Part shown: one piece after another, positions 49,092 to 60,849 of the stretch
Layout: each line of letters starts with the position of its first letter
Position numbering within the stretch: the first letter of the stretch is position 1
From: Botryotinia globosa
Lineage: Eukaryota > Ascomycota > Leotiomycetes > Helotiales > Sclerotiniaceae
Direction: 5' to 3'
Assembly: GCA_014898425.1 (NCBI GenBank)
Contig: RCSZ01000010.1
Span: 1,488,001 to 1,552,000, forward strand
Length of the DNA stretch: 64,000 nucleotides
The notes under the pieces: model-generated
Databases searched by the model: none
What the model was told of the DNA's origin: nothing
What the model saw: the letters and a program-made list of their open reading frames with translations, nothing else
Translations under genes and position numbers: made by a program

Positions 49092-49865
49092 ATTTCAAGG
49101 GACTCGGGGAATTGATCCGGAAAGGACTTGTAAAGCACTGTAACAGGTTTGGGGGTTTGGGTTGTATTCGGGGAGTCGTTTTCTTGTTGATTCGCTGTAT
49201 GGATTTTTACAAGGTTATGCGTGATTGACATCAAAAAGTATAAGATGATGATTTTACGACTGTATAAGTACTAGGGATATAAGGCGCAGTTTAGAATTAC
49301 GTGAGATACTTGGGATGATTTGGTTTCAGGCAACACCATTCAAGGATTGATGCTTGATGCAGCCACATCCTAAACCAAGAGTCATCCAGCCTCTCCTTTT
49401 TGTCACTCGCATTATATGTCTATTTGCTACTCGATGTTATAATCTAAAGTTTTGAAGTGCACTTAGACTTACCATAACCGAAGCAAAGCAGGAACCTGAT
49501 CAGATGCGAACCCCTTCGGACGAATAAGCTTATCCGGCCTAAAACTGACAATAATCCCCGAGTTAAAGAGGGTATCTGTCATATAGAACGGCAAAGCCCC
49601 TTGCGATACATATGTTCAGTTGCACAGTGCTGACATCGACAATTGGTGAAGAAAGATAAATCGTTCTGTCAAAAGCACAGTATGATATTTTAAGATTTAC
49701 AAGGGTTATAATTCACGGGTCATCATGCAGATCACAATTGACATGCCGAGGTTCAAAACCAAGTCTCATTATTGAATATTAGCACTTCCTTTGTTTTGGA
49801 AGAGCCCTATTCATCTTACCAACCACACAAAATATATTACCTAGCGCTGCTGATAACTCTATACA
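49092..49865. other. Intergenic region
   Basis: No gene recognised. It is the presumed 3' region of the regulator gene and promoter of the acyl-CoA dehydrogenase gene. Confidence 0.45.
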
Positions 49866-51429
49866 ATGTCTATTCCATTCACAACTGTAAAGGGCCCCTC
49901 ATCACCATCCGAAAACAACGCACATGAGCCATTTGGCTGTCCAACTCCATATGCCGAGCCACTGTGGTATTCCCGAAACGTGTCACCCCATTACACTAGT
50001 TCGCATCGCAAACTTCGTGCTGCGGTGCGCAAATATGTCGATGAAGAAATCTTGCCGTATGCCTTCGATTGGGAATCGGCAGGCAAAGTACCAGACTCGG
50101 CACGTGCCGCTCTCGTGACTTTAGTATTTCACTAACAAATCCCGCAGGCATGGCGACGACATGCGGAATTAGGATATCTAGCTTTAAGCACGGGACTCTC
50201 GGATGTAAAATTACCGGGAGATATTAAACCTGAGGAGTGGGACTCGTGGCACACTTTGATTGTTACCGATGAGTTGTCGCGTGTCGTAAGATCGCGCTTC
50301 GGTTTCTGAGTTGCCTCCATACTGACGCGTTCTAGGCATTTACTGGCGTCCTATGGGGTCTTGGCGGAGGTAACGGAATTGGAGTGCCCCCAATAGTCAA
50401 TTTTGGGACGGAAGAACAAAAAGCAAATTTTTTACCTGGTGTTGCAAACGGCAGCATCAGATTTTGTCTTGGCATCACGGAACCTGATGCTGGATCCGAC
50501 GTAGCAAACATCAAAACCACTGCTGTACGAAGCGGCGACCATTATATCGTTAATGGCTCGAAGAAATGGATCACAAACGCTATTTGGGCGGATTATGTCA
50601 CGACGGCAGTTCGCACCGGAGGCCCAGGGGCAACTGGTATATCGCTTCTTATCATCCCGTTGAAAGCTGACGGAGTCTCTCGAAGAATGATGCATAATTC
50701 GGGAGTTGGAGCATCTGGTAGCACATTTATTACTTTTGATGATGTTAAAGTTCCTATTGAGAACCTTTTACATAAAGAAAATCGCGGATTTGAAGTCATC
50801 ATGTCCAATTTCAATGCTGAGCGCAAAAGCATTGCCTCTTCCGCTATCCGATTGAGTAGAGTATGTGTGGAAGATGCATGGGGACATGCTTGTACGCGTG
50901 AGACGTTCGGAAAGAAATTGATTGAGAATCCGGTGATTCGAGCGAAATTCGTGAAGATGGGAAGGATGATCGAACCTGCGCAAGCATTCCTAGAGCAGTT
51001 GACTTGGTTGATTGAACTGAGTAGGAAGAATGGTAGAGAGAACGATGTGAGGATCGGAGGTATGACGGCCATGTTGAAAGTTGTAAGTACAAGGTGCCTC
51101 GAGAAATGTGTAAGGGAGGCTCAACAAATCATGGGTGGATTGGGCTATGCTCGAGGTGGGAAAGGTGGAAGGTGGGTTGACTAAAATCTGCAAGGGTAAC
51201 AGCCTACTGATGGTGGTTATAGGATCGAGGCCATTTCAAGGGATGTGAGAGTTATGGCAGTTGGTAAGTACTGATTGTCTTGTCAGAATATCAGACTCAT
51301 TATTTCTTTTGTGTAGCAATCATGCTAATACTTGCAGGGGGTGGGAGTGAGGAAATCATGAGCGAGCTCGCGATCAAAGAAGAAGTTAAAGATCTGAAGA
51401 GATACTCAAGCACTTTCAGCAGACTTTAA
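49866..51429 (+). CDS. Acyl-CoA dehydrogenase, 451 aa
   Basis: Five exons: 49866-50114, 50148-50285, 50336-51171, 51223-51263, 51338-51429 (1356 nt, in frame). FAD-dependent alpha,beta-dehydrogenation of an acyl-CoA. The N-terminal helical domain (KYVDEEILPYAFDWE, RRHAELGYLALS) leads to the substrate/FAD-binding signature CLGITEPDAGSDVAN near residue 175, then the beta-barrel VNGSKKWITNAIWADY. The C-terminal helical domain has FNAERKSIA, QIMGGLGYARGGKGG and VGGGSEEIM, where the acidic residue aligns with the family end motif. A 41-nt micro-exon lies near the 3' end. No mitochondrial presequence is obvious, so location is open. The substrate may be a branched or aromatic acyl-CoA, but nothing in the context decides this. 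Confidence 0.93.
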
Positions 51430-52219
51430 ACCCTTCTTAAGATCGCAAAAAGAAACAATGCGTATTCGACTCGTCTAGACTACACTGTCTATTGTTTGGA
51501 GAACCCCGGGTGAAAGAACATTAGTCTCGGAAATATTATCTTGCATTTAAAACGAATATGTTCCATCAATTTTGGTCTAAGTCGTCACTGACTTGAATAC
51601 TTTCGTATTTTCATGAACTTGATTGCATTGGAATTCTTGTTGCAACAGGTCTAGATTCTCAAGCAATGCCGATCATTTCTAAGACTCGTTTAGACTAGTC
51701 TGAAGAGAGGCGTTCTTGAAGTTTGATAGTCTAGAGCTACAAAAAGCTCATAGTCTCGGATCAAGTTGACTTGCATTAGCATTGCATAAGAGCTTTTACC
51801 AACGTAAATTTAGATTCTTTTACAGCGGTGATCTTTATCTCATTATTATGTCGAGCAGACTCTTGATCACTAATTACCAATTCAGTCAGACACCGACGAG
51901 ATACTGTCGTCTACGATTTGTAGCAATTATCGAATTCCAGAGTGTTTTGCTTCACAAATGGCAATCAACATTCTATCATTCCATAGGTATTATAAGAAGC
52001 ACATGTTACGAGGATCTCGAACGAACCGAAGTTTTTTAGATCTCGACGTACGAGGCTCCTCGATCATCACTGTATATGTTGCAACAGGGCAGTTGTTCCT
52101 GTCGATTTCTGCTGTCTCGGAATTCGCTCTCTAGACTTAATCTCAATTGTGATGAAATGGGAGTCTGATTGAGAAGCTTCCAGGTCCGATGCGACGAAAG
52201 ACATCAGCAAAGTACAAAC
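51430..52219. other. Intergenic region
   Basis: No gene recognised. The ORF at 51782-52039 has no supporting features. Confidence 0.45.
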
Positions 52220-53131
52220 ATGACGCAAACTAAGTTAATCAATATGGATTCCGGGGCACTTGAACCCTACGCCATTAACGCCATGCCATTATATCTTGCA
52301 ACTTCTCATGCATGGTCCGACAACATGTTCGCAATCCACACCGATTACAAGAACACGCTTGGTGGAAGCATGATTGAGACTTCCGTCCGTACACTCTTTC
52401 CTAACATAAAATGTTGCTGGATCGATACATATTGTATCGATCAAAATGACGAAGAGGACAAGAAACTTCAAATACCTCTGATGGGTGACATATATGGAAA
52501 TGCGCAAGTGGTAGTGATCGTCACAGCTTGTGATTTCCCGCGTTGGATGACGCAAAATTATTTGGATCGACTTACCAAGGACCTAGGTGAAGCCATCGCA
52601 ATCTCTAGGGAAGAAGAATACACAGATTTCATGTCGGAGTACTGGGCACATGGAGATGGAAGACAAAAAATCATTGAGGGGATGGATTGCCTTGAGTTTT
52701 TTACCAGAACACGATGGGCTGATCGAATCTGGACATTGCAAGAGTATATTATTGCCCGACAGGTTGTTTGGGCTGGCACAGGAAATGTAAGTCTTCAAAT
52801 AGATGATGTTATATTCAGTGCACTGCCTCACTTATGTGATGTCTTTAATATCGGGGAGGCAACATGTGGGAAATATGCTAAAGTCTATGACTTTTACACC
52901 GGTATGGTGAATGCTGGAGCTGGGAGAATCGATCAAACTCGTATCATGGAGCTCTTGGGAAATCGCTCGGCTTCCTTTCCAGATGATTGGATCTATGGTG
53001 CAATGGCAGCTTCGGGAGTTATCATAGCGCCAGGAGTCGTAACCGGACAGAATAATGTTTGGGCTCTTCGGTGGGAGGACATACATGTTCTCCCACAACA
53101 AAATCGATCTCCATGTAGTATACAATATTAA
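52220..53131 (+). CDS. HET-domain protein, possibly C-terminally truncated, 303 aa
   Basis: Single exon from the ATG at 52220. The heterokaryon-incompatibility domain is clear: YLATSHAWSD near residue 25, CWIDTYCIDQNDEEDK near 74, IYGNAQVVVIVTA, and RIWTLQEYIIAR near 172. HET proteins can trigger cell death on fusion of unlike hyphae. Family members usually carry several hundred more residues with a second conserved region. Here the frame stops soon after a WALRWED segment that looks like the beginning of that region. Either the gene is truncated, or a final intron is missed near 53070. Confidence 0.82.
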   Translation: MTQTKLINMDSGALEPYAINAMPLYLATSHAWSDNMFAIHTDYKNTLGGSMIETSVRTLFPNIKCCWIDTYCIDQNDEEDKKLQIPLMGDIYGNAQVVVIVTACDFPRWMTQNYLDRLTKDLGEAIAISREEEYTDFMSEYWAHGDGRQKIIEGMDCLEFFTRTRWADRIWTLQEYIIARQVVWAGTGNVSLQIDDVIFSALPHLCDVFNIGEATCGKYAKVYDFYTGMVNAGAGRIDQTRIMELLGNRSASFPDDWIYGAMAASGVIIAPGVVTGQNNVWALRWEDIHVLPQQNRSPCSIQY

Positions 53132-53337
53132 TCTTCAGCCGATAACTCAACAAATAATACATAATATTTCGACACTCAAAGATAAAGCGCCCTTCTTTAA
53201 AAGGCCGCACCAGTTGAGAAGGGAACTTTCGAAGTAGTAAGCGTCGTCAGTCTAAGAGGTGCTATTTTGGGAATACTTCCCGAGGTCGATGCAGTTCCGC
53301 TGGTTTCTGTTAAATTGTCGCCCATCCCATTCCACTG

Positions 53338-54644
53338 CTAAAGAAGAACGTCAATTTCCGAAGCAACACTACTAGCTTTAACAGAATTGAACGCTGTGGC
53401 TGTCACACCATTCTGCTCCACCTTATTTGTAGTCCATGAAGCAATTCTTACAGAAGCTGGAGTACAAGAAGCAACTGTCGTTTTACCACTGACTATCTTA
53501 GTGGATGCGACACACGCTGAGGTGCTGCTACATCCACCCGTGACAGTCGATCCACTAGTTACATATGTTGATGCCCTACACACGGAACTGGTAGGTTTGC
53601 AAGATGCTGTCATTGTGGTTCCACTGGTGACATATGTGAATGGCGTACAAATTGAGCTCGAGGAGACTGGGTGGCTGGTACATTTGGCAGTGTATGTGGA
53701 ACCAGCTGAGACATATTTGGATGCAATACATGTTGTTGTAAGTGATCCTGATAGTGTAGACGAGACTGAACCCGATATACTTTCACTACTTCTCGTGATC
53801 GTTCCAGTGATAAGGCCTGTTGGAGAGCTGGAGGAATTTATAGTTGACGAAGTGGTCAGGGAGAGAGATTCCGTTGCGACTGGTTTATTAACGGAATCCG
53901 ATGATACTGACGAGACTGACGAGACCTGGATAGGTGTGCTCGAGATAAATTGAGAGCTACTCAGAGATGTCTTAGATGTTGAGCCTTGGATAACAGCAGA
54001 AGTTGTAGTGGTACTACTTTGTGGTAATACAATCGCAGATGAAGATTTGGAAGTAGTAGTCTGCGGAGGCGCTTGAGTAGTTGTAGTCGGTGTTGCAATC
54101 TTTGTTGTAGGCCGCTGTACCGCAGTAGTTTTCTTGGTTGCTTTGGCAACTGCTCTTTTCAACTCTTTCTCACCCGTGTTGGGAGATTCCGGGGCTTCGG
54201 TCGGATAAGATACTCGTACATCTCCAAGCTGTGCCCAGACTGAATTCGTTTGTAAGTTGAAGACTTTTGGTTTCTTGAATACAGACTAACCTTGACCTAG
54301 TTCACCTACAGATACCTGCGTGCTAGTACCATCGATCATGGTATCAATAATAATGGACTAGTGAGAGTTGCATATTCGGTGAGGAAAGATGCAATGAATG
54401 TCGTCGTGGAATCTTGACTTGTTATGACCGTGGTAATGGGAGGAAGACCAGAAACGCCAGATGAGGTACAAGGTTCGTGTTCAAATCTAAGAGAAGACTT
54501 GTAGAGGCACAGATTATATGCTTCCTGACTCAATATAGAAGCTTGAGATGGACTAAGCCCAGCTGCTGGAGCTGCAGAAGAAGAGTCCAGGAGCAGTAAA
54601 GATTGGATCATAACAAAGATGAATTTGCCCTCAATGAGACCCAT
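53338..54644 (-). CDS. Secreted Ser/Thr-rich protein with Cys-flanked repeats
   Basis: The start ATG at 54644 gives a hydrophobic signal peptide (FIFVMIQSLLLL then SSSAAPAAG). Next is a short mature region with paired Cys, then a very long Ser/Thr-rich stretch, probably O-glycosylated. The C-terminal part has about four tandem units of about 25 residues, each a [ST]YV-[ST]-[AS]-G-[ST]-T-type core bracketed by two Cys. At least two introns are needed: one clear (GTTAGT donor near 54292, TTCAG acceptor near 54241), and one near 54300-54350 whose borders I could not fix without breaking the frame. The end lacks an obvious GPI signal. A cell-wall or secreted adhesin-like role is likely, not proven. 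Confidence 0.65.
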
Positions 54645-55420
54645 CTTGATGGAATGAACACAATGATAAAACAAAAACAAAATTTAGGAAAGAAGTAAAG
54701 AACGTAAGCTGCGCAAAGTCGATGAAGAACAATTGTTGAAATCAGAGACAGATAGAACGATGGCAGCAATTTATCTCATATATTCACGGTAACAAAATGT
54801 TGAAATCTACATTCAGCGCGTCCTAATGGTCTTTCAAGTCAACAGAATCCTCAATCAGAAGCTAAAATTAAGTATATCGAATCCTTCTAAGGGTTGTAGT
54901 CATCAGCAATCTTTCATATGTACAACTAAGATTGCAGGATAATGAGTATAAGTTCCAATTATCATGTCAGCAGTCCCATTGCTCATCTCTCAGGGGTTAT
55001 ACCCGTTTATCACCTTTGGATAGGAAGGGGGCTGATTCTCGGTATACATATTTCTCATCAAGTCAATATACTTTTTCTTACTCACGCCATCCTTTGCCCC
55101 CAACAAAGTATTCAATACGAATCGAGACTGCAAGTGGGAATTATAGGATTTATGTACCGACATAAGCATGACTTTATCCTCAATTTTGCTCGTGTTTATC
55201 ATCGAGCAATTTGAGAAAGGAGTGGTCACTTCTGAGATTATGCCTTTGCCGCTTTGCATCGAAATAAGGGTTGAAGGGGAACTCAACATGTAAAGTAATT
55301 TTTGTCAGGGCATTATATATACCAGTGTGTATGTCGTCTTATATTTTACATCCCCAGCTCTGTCATTGCCATTTCATTTCGTTATCCCCTTCAAGTCATT
55401 CTTTTGAAACCACTACATTC
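54645..55420. other. Intergenic region
   Basis: No gene recognised. Overlapping short ORFs at 54932-55289 on both strands lack motifs. Confidence 0.4.
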
Positions 55421-55443
55421 ATTTTTGGCATACGCATTATTTC

Positions 55444-56542
55444 CCTTTCATAACGAGGCTCTCTACATACCTGATAGTGCCTGCCCTACTTGGGTTTTGC
55501 GACGCTGTGGCTATCGATTCTCTCTTCAACACCAAAATGACAGGACCTGGGGGTCTTGGTGCAAACACGGCCATTATACAAAATTGGCTTGATGATACTG
55601 CTCTCCTTGTTGATGCTGCTCTGGGCGGTATTAATACCTACCGAACCGATGAGAATATGCGGAATAATCTTTTAGCCTATTTTGGCATCAGGCTTACCAA
55701 ATCTGGCAAATTGCACGTTTCAGACAATGGTAAACTCACGACCGTTAGAAGTAAGTGATTGCTATTTCAAGCCCAGACAGTCTTCAACATTTCCTAGCAG
55801 TCTGAGGATGAAGATCTGAATTAACACAAGAATAGACACATTGCAAGGTGTCCAGAGATTTCTCAACAGACAGAACGCGAGGTTCACTGTAGAAGGAGAC
55901 GGCACAGGAAAGCCATGGCTCTTCTATGATTCTACATGGCAATAAGAAATAGAACTCATATACGACCCCATCGGAAAACCAGTTCAAGATCCAAAAGATG
56001 CTACCAAGCAAGCCAATTTTCGCACATTCGCAGGTTCAGTCGACACTAGCACAAATAGCTTGATCAAAGACAGGCAATTAGGCACTTCTCCCAACTGGGC
56101 TGAATATGCATATTATTCCTCTGATCTGCACGACTACGTCATAGAAACCAAGGCGAATCGATATCCCGGAAACCCACCCTCGTGGTGCAGAGGAAAGTCA
56201 CTGTCGCCTAAGGAACTTCGATTTGGTCTTACAAATACGAACCTTTATTGTGATGTTGTTACCCTTTGCCCGGATGCATTCAGTACAGATTCAGAACCAT
56301 ATGAGACCATAGCTACTGCTATGGCATCGATCCAGGCAAAAACTGCCGGCGCTGATCTTGATGATGCTTCTCCAAGATCATTGACACTTTTCCATGAATT
56401 GATATATTTGTCATTTGGACAAGGCGCTGATGATACCCCGGATAGTGCCAGTAAGTCAAGTTGATTTCCTGACGTTGACTTGTGTAACTGACAAAACTCT
56501 TCTTCTCCTTCTTTACTGTTCCAATAATGCAGATACCTCATG
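55444..56542 (+). pseudogene. Metallopeptidase-like secreted protein gene with stop codon and altered zinc motif
   Basis: Reads as three exons: up to 55751, then 55837-56455 and 56531-56542, where it stops. The N-terminal side is hydrophobic and then polar (IVPALLGFCDAVAIDS), as in a signal peptide, but no in-frame ATG precedes it before an upstream stop. An in-frame TAA lies at 55943-55945 inside otherwise continuous protein. The later segment TLFHELIYLSFG resembles an HExxH zinc site of fungal secreted peptidases (deuterolysin/lysine-specific endopeptidase-like), but the second His is Tyr (codon TAT at 56405-56407; His would be CAT, one C-to-T change). Missing start, stop codon and lost zinc ligand point to a dying gene. 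The family call is tentative. Confidence 0.55.
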
Positions 56543-57085
56543 ACCCTGGTTTGGCTCTCCTTAAACTCAACGGATTCACTCACCCAGCCTTTGATTGTCT
56601 TTCTGTTGTATGCACTTTTACCCGACTTCTTTCCGGGTGCAAAGAAGTAAATCAACCCTCTCAGGTCATTAACCCTTTTCTTTGCCTCGTCTTCTATGTC
56701 ATTCGGGAAATAAACATCCATAATCCCAGTATAATCAGTCAACATGTTCCAGAAGTCGCTTGATAGTCGAGCATGCGTAATGATTGGTTCCTTTCCCTCT
56801 GAAAGCTCTCTCGTTACTTTCAATTGTTCTTTATACACATCTGATTCCTCGAATTTCTGTATAGCTTCAAAACTTTCCCAGCCAGTAATCAGCCAAACTT
56901 CTTCCGGTCGTTCAATCAATCGACCCCATACTCCATGTTCGAAACCTGGCCGTGAATCCTTTGTAAGCGGTTTAATGATTTCAAGCCACTTCTTTCCTTC
57001 CTCCGATTTACTATCTGAGATATTTTTATCAAAGGGTATCTGAATTGCGATCCATAATGTAGGGGCAATCAGTCGTGGAGCCTGG
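56245..57085 (-). CDS. Dimeric alpha/beta-barrel-like protein, partial gene model
   Basis: A continuous minus-strand frame from about 57085 to the stop at 56245. It contains APTLWIAIQIPFD, PGFEHGVWGRLIERPEEV, the block VWLITGWESFEAIQKFEES, and later RVMRYLHYWNSKEGEEEF. The repeated W..S.E....F pattern resembles stress-responsive/ABM-type dimeric alpha-beta barrel domains in two halves. No in-frame ATG lies at the front; the first one is internal, at 56919, so a short first exon upstream is likely. The last ~90 codons run antisense through the 3' end of the metallopeptidase-like gene and may not all be coding: a GTGAGT donor-like site lies near 56586. Function unknown. Confidence 0.55.
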
Positions 57086-57465
57086 CTTCTAATTAGCCAT
57101 AATTAATCTTGTCTTTGAGTAATTATATTCGGGGCCAGAAAGGCTGCAAGTGCCTGGAATTTAACAGATTCTCAATCACCTGATGTCATTAGTAACCACC
57201 AATCAATCAATTCAGACTCATATTCTTCTCCTCCCTTCCATCATCACGATTACTTGCATTGCACATTGCCAACGTACTCGAAATTTCAATTCTCGACAAA
57301 TACACCTTCATTGTTGATCTACAAAGTAAGTTATAAAAGCCGGAGAATATGTAAGTCCGCGTTCCATCATAGTCGTCTTGCTTGCTAATTCACATCACTC
57401 GTAAGAAGCTTTTATATTTACCTCGCCTTCAAGCTTCAAAGTCTCCAAATGTTGATTTCCCTGCT
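57086..57465. other. Short intergenic region
   Basis: May contain the missing first exon of the alpha/beta-barrel-like gene; I could not identify it. Confidence 0.35.
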
Positions 57466-58226
57466 CTAATACTTATCCCATCTTCCTCCCAATATTCTCG
57501 AACATTGATCGATCATGTTATGAAGCCTGACGCACATCATTTCCAGTGCTTCTAGTTTCATTTTCGCCTTCTGTAATTGATCGACAACGTATTGTTTCTC
57601 AAATATTAACACTAACTCTTCCACTTTGCACCCCGGAAAGTCCTCGTTTAATTGCTTAAAAGCACAGATTTGTTCCATTATTATAGAAAGAACCTTCTTT
57701 GATTGCAGAATCTCTACTTTCATAATCTCGATGTTGTCGTTAATCTCTTTACCTGAGGTGACTTCAGATTAATGTTCGAACGCAAAGTGTTGGAGTCGTC
57801 TTGGAGATTTAGGAACTTACCTTGGTCAGCATCAATTTGAGTCTTATATGTGTAAAATTGTTGCAATTTCCCTTTTTCCACAGTGAACCTTTTGATGAAT
57901 TCATCGACTGGAAATTGAGCTAAAGCAGAAGCTATGAAGTCATCGAGTTCCTTTATTCTCTGAAAATCACGGACTCGCACTCCAGGGACAGTTTGCTTTA
58001 CGGGTTGAGGAGAAAACTCGGGGCTCAAGTTTTTTACTTTGGCCCCGGTATTCTGATCGAACACATCCATCTTAGTATTCAATCCATTTGACCCATTGCC
58101 GGGGTTGACAGGTGACTCAAGTACCTCGTGTTTGAGATCACTTGAGATAGGTGAGAATGCCGTCATGATCGAGCTATTCGAGACTGGTGTATTAGCAAAA
58201 GACATTGCTGCCGCAGTAGTCGGCAT
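57466..58226 (-). CDS. Hypothetical coiled-coil protein, 230 aa
   Basis: Two exons: 58226-57821 and 57752-57466 (693 nt, in frame), intron with a GTAAGT donor and a CAG acceptor. I do not recognise the family. The N-terminal 80 residues are Ser/Asn/Pro-rich. From about residue 85 to the end, charged and hydrophobic residues alternate in long helices (RIKELDDFIASALAQF, VVDQLQKAKMKLEALEM), suggesting a coiled coil and a structural or adaptor role. Start at ATG 58226. Confidence 0.7.
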
Positions 58227-59806
58227 GATGGCGTCTACCTTTTCTGTTTCTGAATTAGTTTACCGCCCATGCGCGCAGATGTAAGCTAAATGTACAGAGG
58301 TAATTTCTGTCAAGCGTTTATTGTTGGCTACGAATGAAAAGAATCTCAAACAAGCTTTTGATTAGGTGGCGTCTTTCAGTCGTTCTTTCCCACGACGTTT
58401 ATAGTCGGCACTGATGATGCGATAATCTTCTTTCACGAAAATTCAAATTGATTGGGAACTAAGGCAGTAAGCTACTTTTAAGTTTCTGAATTATTCCTCC
58501 CTTTGACATCACTACGATTATGAGCTGTAGCATGCCTCCATTATCACTAGTTACGAGCATCCCCTTTTGATCTGTTGGCTATCATGGAGTTTGAAATGTG
58601 AATTTCTCACAGTACATTTCGGTGTTGCAGTCCCGAGGATCAGCTGAGAACCTTTACTCTTGTGACATCTAGATGCGTACTTGTGCTAGTAATATTACTC
58701 TCTTGGAACGTATATCGCTGTCTGGATAATTTTAGTCTGTCCTGGCTCTAACACCAGATTCGACTGCGTCTCTCGGATGAAAGCGAGGTTCATGATTCTT
58801 TTTACTGCAATTTAATGTGTTACCACAAGCCTGGTGTAATTGAAGTGATTATCACCACTTTGAGATAGATAGCTCGCCGGCAACTGTTACAGTTTGTTTC
58901 CATGACTTTTGCAAGTTGATGCTCTCTCTTTTTATCAAATTGTCCCTCCATATTTTCGCTCCTCTCCATCTTCACTTCAATGGCAACCTCATGAGAGACC
59001 CTATTTCTCAGGTGTATGACTTCAGCTCCCGATTCTCTCAATTGCCAGTTTGGCATACAAGTATACGCCTGATGGGGGCTGATCACTCTCTCATTCCTCC
59101 TTGATTCGACAACTACACCATCGATCGATGATGTTGTGGGAAAATAAGTCCTCCAATTGAATGGCCATTTTCGTGGTAGTTGTGTCAAATAAAGCAAACA
59201 ACCAGAACTATGTATGATCCCGTCAATGAGGAGAACTGGAGCCTATCAAGAAATTTTGAATGTGCTTCTGAGTATCAAATGTCACGGCTATGATTTTGCA
59301 TGAGCCAAAACATATCAGTGAAAGTTTCGGTACTATGAACACGCACAGTGATCTTAAAGGGGCTGAGCATGGCGACTTAAGTTTTTTTTGCCAATAAAAC
59401 TGACTGGAGGCTTGCAGAAAATCATGTAAACATGCTCAAGAGAACGAAGATCTATGAGAAAATTGCTTTGTGCAAAATTTTGCAATGTTAGAATAAGATG
59501 TTACACAAAAGTAACCTAAAGCCGCCTTGTTTACATCATGATATGCTGACTCAGAAGTCCAATCTATTCCACGGTCCAGAACTCACATTATGCACTGTTA
59601 CACAAAGGCTTGCAGCAGGCTTAACTCGGCTCTGCTTGGCCACTGTTGATTGGTCTTCAAATTCTCCCATGTTGATAACCGTCGGGTTGTTTCAAACGCG
59701 AGAAATATGTGTGTTGTTTCTCATCCACGAGAATGGTTTTTAAAAAAATTTCTTTGCAGTTACCTTAGAAAGATCATCTTGATATCAATACCAGGTCTAG
59801 GATTTC
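58227..59806. other. Intergenic region
   Basis: About 1.6 kb with no convincing gene. Short ORFs at 58820-59197 and 59498-59743 lack motifs. Confidence 0.45.
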
Positions 59807-60849
59807 ATGATGTCTGAAATGGATTATTTTTGCGATGAGGATGGTTCATGTGAGGGCCCACCGTCGAAAAGGCAGAAAACTGCTGGAGCCAAGAGCGATG
59901 ATTTCGAGAACGTGAGTTCATTACATGAACGTTTTTCCTGATACCATTCTTACATAAATTGAAGAAATTGACCTTACCCATCGCTGTTGAGCTGGGCGAA
60001 GAATCTAGAGATCTTGAACGTAAGCTCTCAAATCTTTAGCGATAAGAGGAACTGCAAACTGACAAGTTAGTCAAACTTCTGACAGAATGTCTCACCTCTT
60101 CCACATGCGATATTGCTCAACCAGCAAAATGTCAATGTCGATGCTGTTTTTATTCCAAATATGGACACGTAGTTTTTGTACCGCACGACAGTCATGGAGA
60201 TGGCGAAGAGGGTCCTGGAGATAAGTGCGCAGATTGCGTTAATGTTGAAAGAACAGTGAGAGGACAGTATGCAAGTGTGTTGCACGAAAATATCATCATC
60301 AATATTTAATGAATCTAACTCTTCACAGTCGAGATCTCAGATCACTTGCCTCTTTCGCCTGAAGTTAGACATGATCTTGCGTGCCATTTCCGGGTGATTA
60401 GAGAGATTTTAAGCAAGATGTTTTCAACTAAGATTGCAGAGATGAGAAAAAAGATGACCCGGGTAAAAATCGAAAGTATGCCTATCTTACAGGAAGAAAC
60501 TTCAACGCTGCAGAAGGAAATCGAGGCAATCCGTGGTCAGATGGGCGATCTAGAAAGGGAAGTAGAGGGTACATTAAATACAGTGATGAGAACTGGGGAA
60601 AATTTATCAGGAGCGGTGGATGATCCGTCGATACTACCCAAAGAAAATATGCCGATACTTGTGCATCTGCCAAAGGGAGATGCTCCTAGAGCGGGTTCGT
60701 TGGAGGAGGAAATAAACGAATTGAAGGCTGAAAACGAGAGATTGAAGAAAAGAATACAGCAGTTCGAAGAAGAGAAGAACACGAGAAGTTGCGAGACCCA
60801 AAGTGTTCCCATAAAATACTTCACCACGAAACGGAAATTAGATTTATAA
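59807..60849 (+). CDS. Hypothetical Cys-cluster plus coiled-coil protein, 294 aa
   Basis: Four exons: 59807-59911, 59965-60019, 60071-60274, 60329-60849 (885 nt, in frame). All introns are 51-54 nt with GT...AG. No known family. Residues 1-35 are acidic, followed by KRQK, which could act as a nuclear localisation signal. The third exon holds a compact Cys/His cluster (CQCRCC, then a His-rich HDSHGDGEEG segment and CADC), which could bind a metal. The fourth exon is a long charged helix (EMRKKMTRVKIESM to the C-terminus) with heptad-like spacing, that is, a coiled coil. A zinc-stabilised head and coiled-coil tail is a fair structural reading; function is unknown. Confidence 0.72.

Noticed and set aside
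50593..51072. 159-aa minus ORF inside the acyl-CoA dehydrogenase gene
   Set aside because: Antisense shadow of a well-supported exon.
53387..53953. 188-aa plus ORF opposite the secreted Ser/Thr-rich gene
   Set aside because: The opposite strand of Ser/Thr-rich repeats gives an open Val/Glu/Thr-rich frame; no independent support.
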